Assembly (NCBI RefSeq): GCF_963678635.1
Contig: NC_087063.1
Location: forward strand, 61,109,850-61,173,849
DNA: 64,000 nucleotides
Direction: 5' to 3'
DNA from: Symsagittifera roscoffensis
Lineage: Eukaryota > Xenacoelomorpha > Acoela > Convolutidae
A program made the position numbers and the translations under genes. Of the stretch, positions 46,301 through 55,300 are shown one piece after another; position 1 is the stretch's first letter; each line of letters opens with the position of its first letter. Below the pieces are notes generated by a model. That model did no database searches. It was given only the letters and a program-made list of their open reading frames with translations, and was not told where the DNA came from.

Positions 46301-49300
46301 CAGTCCTGAAATTCTAATAAATTTAGGGCAGTTGGTATATAAGGTAGAGTCATTCAGGTTAGAATAAATTAGTATTTATTATCTGCTATCGTATACATTC
46401 AACGAACTCTATTTCACTAACGTTCTGTAAAAACAAGTACTGCCGGTTGCTAAGCAAGTTGCACAGCAAGTTGCACAGATAACTACAAAAAAAAACAGTT
46501 TCTTTATTTCAAATTGTGTCCGTAGTCTAATAAGAGGTCTAATGAAAGCCTAACGAAAACCTAGCACTTATTTTACAACAGTTTTCTTAAACAATGAAAA
46601 AAAATCGATTTGAGAAAAACTAAAATTTCTTTTTTTTTTCAGAAGTTTTTAAAATTTTATCCCCAAGACAGCGCTAATAATTCAAAAAAAAACTATTTTA
46701 CAGGAGAAAAATAAGTTTTTGCGGCTCAAATAAAAGCTTATCCACCTTTTACAAGTCTGCTCAGTCGTTTTATTTGCTGAAAATCGGAAGATAACTATAG
46801 AAATTTGGCTGAAAATTATAAAATTTCTCGAATTACGTATAAATTGGGTTTGTTTCGATACATTTCTTGACTCTTTCCGACAAATATTTGAAATAACCAA
46901 ATTTGGGCGGTAAAAATTCAAAGAACTAAAAAACATCCGACGAAAAATCTTTTTTCACCTTCAGAGGTGGTAACACATTAATTTCCACAGAAACAAATTG
47001 ACAATTCCTTAAAAGCTCCTTAAATTAAAAAATATTAACTAATGAGCATTGTGATAGGAAAAAAAGGATCATAAGTTTTAAATTGAAACAAATCGAAAAC
47101 TTTTAGTTAGATAAAAGGTAGCCAGCTCTTTAAATAGAAAAGCAATTTAAACCAATCAGCATCGTTATAGGAAAAAAGATCAAGAATAACAAATAAGTGG
47201 CCCTAAATGCCCTGATTTTTGCGACTGCGCTTAACACTTTTTCCACGGTTTTAGATAAATCACAGCTTTCGAACAACTACTACTTTGACAAAAAGTTTTT
47301 TTTAACAGTTTTCGTACGAAACATAAACTTTGAACTTTTATCATTGTTTCTTTTCATCCCAAACAGCCTATATCAAACAGAAAAAAAACGGGAAAATTAT
47401 TAGCGTTTTCAAATCAATTTGGAACAATTTTGGGTGCGGGATAACTTGCACACAGACTAATTTTCAAAAACGCGCAGAAATTAGTTCATACAACGGCCCG
47501 GCTTGAGAAAAAAAGCTTATCATACATTTTTCAAATATGAAAAAAATGCTTTTCATACTCTTTCAATTATGGGTAACAATTTCAGGGTAAAAATAAGTGT
47601 ATGAAAAGAGAATAGCAAAATAATTACTTTTTCCATACTATCAAATTTTATAACAAGCATTATTTTCATACTCCGGAATTAAAGTTTGAGCTTTTTCATC
47701 ATTCTTTGTATCCCCGAACTTGTATGAAAATACCATGATAAGCATTTTTTCTATACTATGAAATTGTATGATAAGCATTTTTTCCATAAATGGAAGAACA
47801 AAAAAGTTTTATTTATTTTCTGTTTTGTGTTTCATCCGAAACACTAAACACGGGATTTTTGCCATAAGATAACCCAGAGGGTAATTGGCAGTTAGCACGC
47901 TGGTAAACTGCATTTGGGGATTTTAGCAATTTGGCCGTTTAAGGTAATTTTAACATTTTCACATGAATTTATACACCAAAAACATAACTTTTTGTATAGA
48001 CTTAGATAATTTTTGGTTTGAAAAGTTTGGTTGTTGAGAAAAAAGCAAAAAACTCGTGTTTGGGTGAAAACTCAACCTGGAATCTTTTATTAACACAAAA
48101 AGTCAAAATTTGCAGGCAACATTGTTTTCCGTGAAATTTATATTTGAGCACAAGAACAAATTTGCAAACAAAAAAGGAACTAAAATGTTTATCTCAAATT
48201 TGTTTTTTTGTTTGTGAAAAAAGTTCTATCATAAAATTTTCATTTTTGAAAACTATATGATAAGCATTTTTTCAATTGTAATTAAAATTATGTCTTTGAT
48301 TTCCAAAATGACTCCCATCTTAGATATAATTATTTAGATCTTTTTAAAGTTATCCAAATTCGTTTTTCAGTAATTTGATTTTTTCTACGACAAAATGATT
48401 GAGTTATATTTCTCATACCTGAAAAATGTACAATAAGCTTTTTTTTATCGAAAAATTATGATCTTTTTTTGACGACCAGTAAGCTTCAAATAAACCAAAA
48501 ACGTTCATTAAAGATTTTAAAAACACTTTCTAAATTTTGTAGGAATTTTGTAGAAGAAACATTTTCCCCTTAGACTTCATACATGAAAATGTATGATAAG
48601 CACTTTTTTATGGACGTCAACCCGCGGGTTAAATGGGCTGTTTTCAAACTCTGAAAATGTATAAGAGAAGATGGCAGATAAAATGTCTTTCACGTTTGAA
48701 CTCAGGGCGTCAATATGTTCAATTGGTTACAAAAACTTTGAATTTTTATCACTATTTTGTTCCCTCCTAAACAGCCAAAATCAAATAGAAAAAAAACTGG
48801 AAAATTATTACTCGCTTCAAGTCAATTTGTAACAATTTTGAATCCGGGATAACTTGCACATAGACTAACTTTTAGAAACGCACAGAAAATAGTTCACAAA
48901 ACGGCCCGGGTTGAGAAAAAAAGCTTATCAAATATTATAACAAGCATTTTTTTCATACTCCGGAATTAAAGTTTGAGCTTTTTTATCATTCTTTGCATCC
49001 CCGAACTTGTATGAAAATAACATGAAAAGCATTCTTTCTATACTATGAAACTGTATGATAAGCATTTTTTCCATAAATGGAAGAACAAAAAAGTTTTATT
49101 TTGTTTTAGTTTTGTGTTTCATCCGAAACACTAAACACTGGATTTTTGCCATAAGATAACCCAGAGGGTAAAGGGCAGTTAGCACGCTGGTAAACTGCAT
49201 TTGGTGATTAACAATATGGGCATTTAAGTTAATTTTAACATTTTCACATGATATTATACACCAAAAATATAACTTTTTGTATAGACTTAGATAATTTTTG

Positions 49301-52300
49301 GTTTGAAAAGTTTGGTGGTTGAGAAAAAAACCTGTTTTGCACAACTTATTTTTATTTTAACAAAGGAAACAAAAAAATCGTGTTTGGGTGAAAACTCAAT
49401 CTGGAATCCTTTATTAACACAAAAAGTCAAAATTTGCAGGCAACATTGTTTTCCGTGAAATTTATATTTGAGCACAAGAACAAGTTTGCAAACAAAAAAG
49501 GAACTAAAATTTTTATCTCAAATTTGTGTTTTTGTTTGTGAAAAAAGGTCTATCATACAATTTTCATTTTTGAAAACTATATGATAAGCCTTTTTTCAAC
49601 TGTAATTAAAATTATGTCTTTGATTTCCAAAATGACTTCCATCTTACATATAATTATTTAAATCTTTTCAAAGTTACCCAGATTCTTTTTTTGGTGATTT
49701 GATTTTTTCTACGACAAAATGTTTGTCTTATATTTTTCATACCTGAAAATTGTACAATAAGCCTTTTTTTATCGAAAAATTAAAATCTTTTTTTTTGACG
49801 ACCTGTAAGCTTCAAATAAATCAAAAACGTTCATTAAAGATTTAAAAAAAACACTTTCTAAATTTTGTATGAATTTTGTAGAAGAACCATTTTTTCCCTT
49901 AGACTTCATACATGAAACTGTAAGATAAGCACTTTTTTATGGACGTCAACCCGCGGGTTAAATGGGCTGTTTCCAAACTCTCAAAATGTATAAGAGAAGA
50001 TGGCAGATAAAAAGTCTTTCACGTTTGAACTCAGGTTGTCAATATGTTCATTTGGTTACTAACAAATTTTGCCTAAAGCTAATTTTTGTTCGCTAAAATT
50101 GTTATTATAAAAATCACCCCGTTACTTTTTTTTGAACTCACAACAAAGCAAAACTTGATATGTTCTTTCTGTCCCCAAAATTGCCTGCGTTGCAGAAAAT
50201 TTATGCAAAAAGGGGTATTTCTAAATATTTGTAAAGTTCTCCCAAAATTATGGCACTGTTGTTAATGAAAAGTTTGGTAAGAAAAACCATTATACGGATA
50301 CAAAGATATATATTACATTGGCAATGAATGGCTATAAGAGAAATAGTTACTTAATCTCTTTGAATGGTAAAGGTGACGAAGGATAGAAAAATGAGAGTCA
50401 ACATTGAAAACAAAATGTTCAACAGATAAAACTGAAAAAACTAAAAAACACCCGACGAAAAATCTTTTTTCACCTTCAGTGGTGGGAACACATTAATTTC
50501 CACAGCAACAAATTGACAATTCATTAAAAGCTCCCTAAATTAAAAAATATTAAGTAATCAGCATCGTGATAGGAAAAAGGGATCAAGAGTTTTAAATTGA
50601 AACAAATCGAAAATTTTAGGTAGATAAATGGTTGCCAGCTCTTTAAATAGAAAAGCAATTTAAACCAATCAGCATCGTTATAGGAAAAAAATCAAGTATA
50701 ATAAATAAGTGGCCCTAAATGCCTTGATTTTTGCGACTGCGCTTAACACTTTTTCGACGGTTTCAGATCAATCACAGCTTTCGAACAACTACTACTTTGA
50801 CAAGTAGTTTTTTATGAACAGTTTTTGTACGAAACTTAAACTTTAAATTTTTATCATTATTTTGTTCCCTCCCAAACAGCCAATATCAAACGGAAAAAAA
50901 ACAGGAAAATTATTACCCGCTTCAAGTCAATTTATAACAATTTTGAATGCGGGATAACTTGCACATAGACTAACTTTTAAAAACGCACAGAAAATAGTTC
51001 ACAAAACGGCCCGGGTAGAGAAAAAAAGCTTATCAAATATTATAACAAGCATTTTTTTCATACTCCGGAATTAAAGTTTGAGCTTTTTTATCATTCTTTG
51101 CATCCCCGAACTTGTATGAAATTACCATGATAAGCATTTTTTCTATACTATGAAATTGTATGATAAGCATTTTTTCCATAAATGGAAGAACAAAAAAGTT
51201 TTATTTATTTTCTGTTTTGTGTTTCATCCGAAACACTAAACACGGGATTTTTGCCATAAGATAACCCAGAGGGTAACTGGCAGTTACCACGCTGGTAAAC
51301 TGCATTTGGTGATTATAGCAATTTAGCCATTTAAGTTAATTTTAACATTTTCACATGGATTTATATACCAAAACTGTATTTTTTTGTATATAGCTAGATA
51401 ATTGTTGGTTTGAAAAGTTTGGTGGTTGAGAAAAAAGCCTGTTTTGTACAATTTGTTTTTATTTTTGCAAAAGAAACAAAAAAAATCGTGTTTGGGTGAA
51501 AACTCAACCTGGACTACGTTATAAACACAAAAAATCAAAATTTGCAGGCAACAATATTTTCCGTAAAACTTATTTTTGATCATTAAACACTTTTAAAATT
51601 TGTATAAATTTTGTAGGATAACCTTTTTTCCGTAGATTTCATATGGGAAACTGTATGATAAACACTTTTCTTTTATGGACGTCAACCCGCGGGTTAAATA
51701 GGCTGTTTTCAAACTCTCAGAACGTATAACAGAAGATGGCAGGTAAAATGTCTTTTAGGTTTGAACTCAGGGCTTCAATATGATCATTTGGGTATTAAAA
51801 AAATTTGCCTAAAGCTATTTTTTGGTCGCTGAAATTGTTATGATCAAAACCGACCCCGTTACTTTCTTTGAAAACTGGAAAACAATATGCTCGTATCATG
51901 CCTAAGCCTCGAAATGTTTTTTTTTTTAAAGTGTCTGATGAAATCTTTTGAATTAATAAAAATGCTTCAATTTATATATGGGAATGATTTCTGAACCGGA
52001 TTAATAGGTCGGATATGTTAGTGATGAAGCAATCTTGAAATTCTGCGCGCATTAATCATCCCAAATAGGCCAAGTTTCCAATTTTAAAACCTCGATAACA
52101 TAAAAAAATCCCCTTTGGGTCTGCAGGGGATTGAATCGCTGAGGGAGGAAGAGAGGTCCGCCTCCAGCCTACCAAAACCCAAATTGGTTCAAAACTTCTG
52201 AGAAAAATACAGCAATTTCAACTTAACCATTGAATTTCATTTTGTCAAAAAAATGCGCAATCTTACAAAACAGTTACCTGTGGGTCGTTCATATTATCCC

Positions 52301-55300
52301 TGTTGATGTAGGAGTACTCAAAATTGTCCTGTTTTAGCACCACTTGATCCCTCGGAAGTCTCGAGTAGAGAGTCACCGGCAACTCCTGGTAGTCCAGAGG
52401 GAACTCATGCAGCAACATCTTCGTCTGGAAAGTGCCTGGAAACAGATGCACATCAATGTCTAAGCTCATCTCATTTGTGCTCATTGTCATTGCTCGCAAT
52501 TTTGAAAGAGAGGTAAAAAAAGTCAAAAAAATTTATCAAATCTCATCAGATTTTTAAGTTGATATCTTTTCCGGCGGATAGGAAGAACATCTGGTCAATA
52601 GAAATGGAAAATTGACATAACAAACCCTCTCCTCCTCCCGTTAGAGTTCAGGCTTGAAGGCAGATTGCGCTCAAACCAATGTCAGAAATGGTTTAAATTT
52701 GAGGGTTTCTTTTACACAAAACATTTCAGCACCGCTTACCTTTGATCTTCTGTCGGAGCACAATCATCTGCTGGGAGTTCATGGCCTCCTCCTCACACAC
52801 GAATATCTGCTCCCGCCTCACATCCTCCTTCACCATGTTGAACACATGCACCTCCGGCTGCCAACAGGACTGCAAGTAGACATCCAACTCCTCATCCGCC
52901 AATTCCTCCACGGCCTCATCCAACCATCGGAGCTGAAAATGGTCAACCTTTTTTGATATTTTTCTAATTTATAGAACAATGAACCACAGAAAAAGTATAC
53001 CTCAGACAAACTTTTCAACGTTTGAAAAGGTTCAATTGTTCAACTGTCCCCTCAATCACTAGGAGCTGCGAAGTTGCGAGTGTTTTTGATTTCGACAAGA
53101 CTGCTTATTATCAGAGCAAAAATATCTGAAGTAATTTTCGGTTAAAAAATGATATAATTCAAAAATAAGCTAAATTTGCATTCCAAATGTTCACCCCACA
53201 CGCAATATCAAGCGTAACAAGATTTATTTTTCGATCACTTAGGCCTTTTTTGGACCATTTAGCTGGCCTCAATTCAATTTGGTATAACTTCCGAGGCGGA
53301 CTTTTTCCCCACTCACACTACGCGTTTGTAAAAAACTGGTAAATAGCGCTTGATTCATCCCAAAATGTTCAATGCAGTCCTAAATTCAATTCCTCATATA
53401 ATCATAAATGGTCCCAAAGAAACAATTTTGAGCTCAATGATTTGTATATGCAATTAATTTTTGTAAATTATAGAGTTTGAAAACTATTGATTCGAATACT
53501 GATTTAAACAAGACTGCTTGTATCAGAAGGAAGCCCTGAAAGTTTTGACTGCCTTTTAATGTCTATGGAGCAGTAATGTCATGAAAAAATCAAATGTAAT
53601 AAAATAAAACTGAAAAAATTTAAAAAAAAATTTAGATTCTTTGAGAAAACATACCCCCACACGTCATATTAAGTACAAAGCGATAGACTTTGCTCCTATT
53701 AAAAAATCAATTATGGCAAAAAACCTTCCTTCAACCAATTTGAAACGATTTCCAAGGCGGATTAAATCTCCGCTTACGCTCTAATAGCGCGAAATATATC
53801 GCGCGTAAATTGCTCCAAATTGGTCAAAATGACAATCTTCAAACCGCCATAACGTTACGAAAAATGATCAAAGGTGAAATATCTTTCCAAAATTAAGCTC
53901 AAAACAACAATACCTTTTGAATGAATTTGAAACACTCCGTCAAAAATGGCTAGTTAAAAAGTCGAAATTGGTCTAAGATAAAAAACCCGCCCCGAGCACA
54001 AATATTCCCTTCCCGGGTTGACCAAAACTTCTTATCATACAATTTCCATATATGAGAAACTTCTTGTCATACAATTTCATACGTACAAAAATTATATGAA
54101 AACTCTATGATAAGCATTTTTCCATATATGAAAATTGTATGATTGGTATTTTTCCATAAATCAAAAAATCGATTTTTTGTTTCTAAAATTATTTTCCAAA
54201 AAGTTTTCGGTTGTGTTTGCAACCAAACACAATTGAGAAAGACCTTGGTTACTCAATGCACCAAAATTTGGACAGTCTTGCACTTACAATTTATAGAAAA
54301 CGACCTGAATTGTTTTCGAGCTGTGTTTCACAATTGATATAACAAAAATAACAAACTTTTAATTTATGGCAAAACATTTCAATGATGATTATTATAAATT
54401 TTTGAGTTTTCAAATTATTAGACGTTGATCAAGGCATTTATAAACATGCCATACAAAAGAAATAAGAATTTTCAGCGTTTTTGAAAAAAAAATTTAAGTG
54501 AAAAGAAAAAACAAGCCAGTATTATTGTATCCAGGACTACGTTAGCACACAAAAAATTAAATTTTGCATGCAAATTTTTTTTTTCGAAAAATGTTTGTTT
54601 GCGTACGAAATTCGGCTTGCAGTTGAAAAAGAAAACAAAAAAATTTGTGGGGCCATTTTTAGTGTGTTTGTGTGTCGTATATGGAAATTGTATGGTAAGC
54701 ATTTTTTTTTAAATTTTAATTCAGTTTTTTTTTGTCACCAGTCTGTTCAACTATTCTCAAAACGCCGCAGAAATGGTTTAATTTTTTTATATTGTTTTTC
54801 GAAAAAGTATGAAAATTGTATGACAAGCATTTTCTCCATACACTTGATGTATGGAATTGTATGATAATGATTTTTGTTGTATGGAATTGTATGATAAGCA
54901 TTTTCGGCGTATGGAGGTCAACCCGGTTTACTTTCGTATCGAAAGTAGGAACAATACAACTAGTCCTATGTTCGTCCTTGGAACTCCGACCAGTAGTGTA
55001 TGATTCTCACGTCATTCTTTTCGTCTAACCGTCGCTAGACGGTAGGCAAACTCTAAACCCTAGCCAATTATGAAGCAGAAAACAGATACTATGATGTGGA
55101 GCTTTGTATGGTACAGATCAAGATTATAGCAAAATGCCACCATATTCAAAGTCGGTAAAAAGTAGCTCAATATTAGACTAGGCTCGTTAGTTATACCGAG
55201 CTAGAAAAAAAACTAAGAAAATTACTAACTCCTTGACTCATTATAGATGATGATGATTAAAACAAAACGTTGATGATAAAATTTTCGATATTATACATCA

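Noticed and set aside
52654-53018. + strand 100-codon frame and a second - strand frame
   Set aside because: Shadows of channel exon 2.
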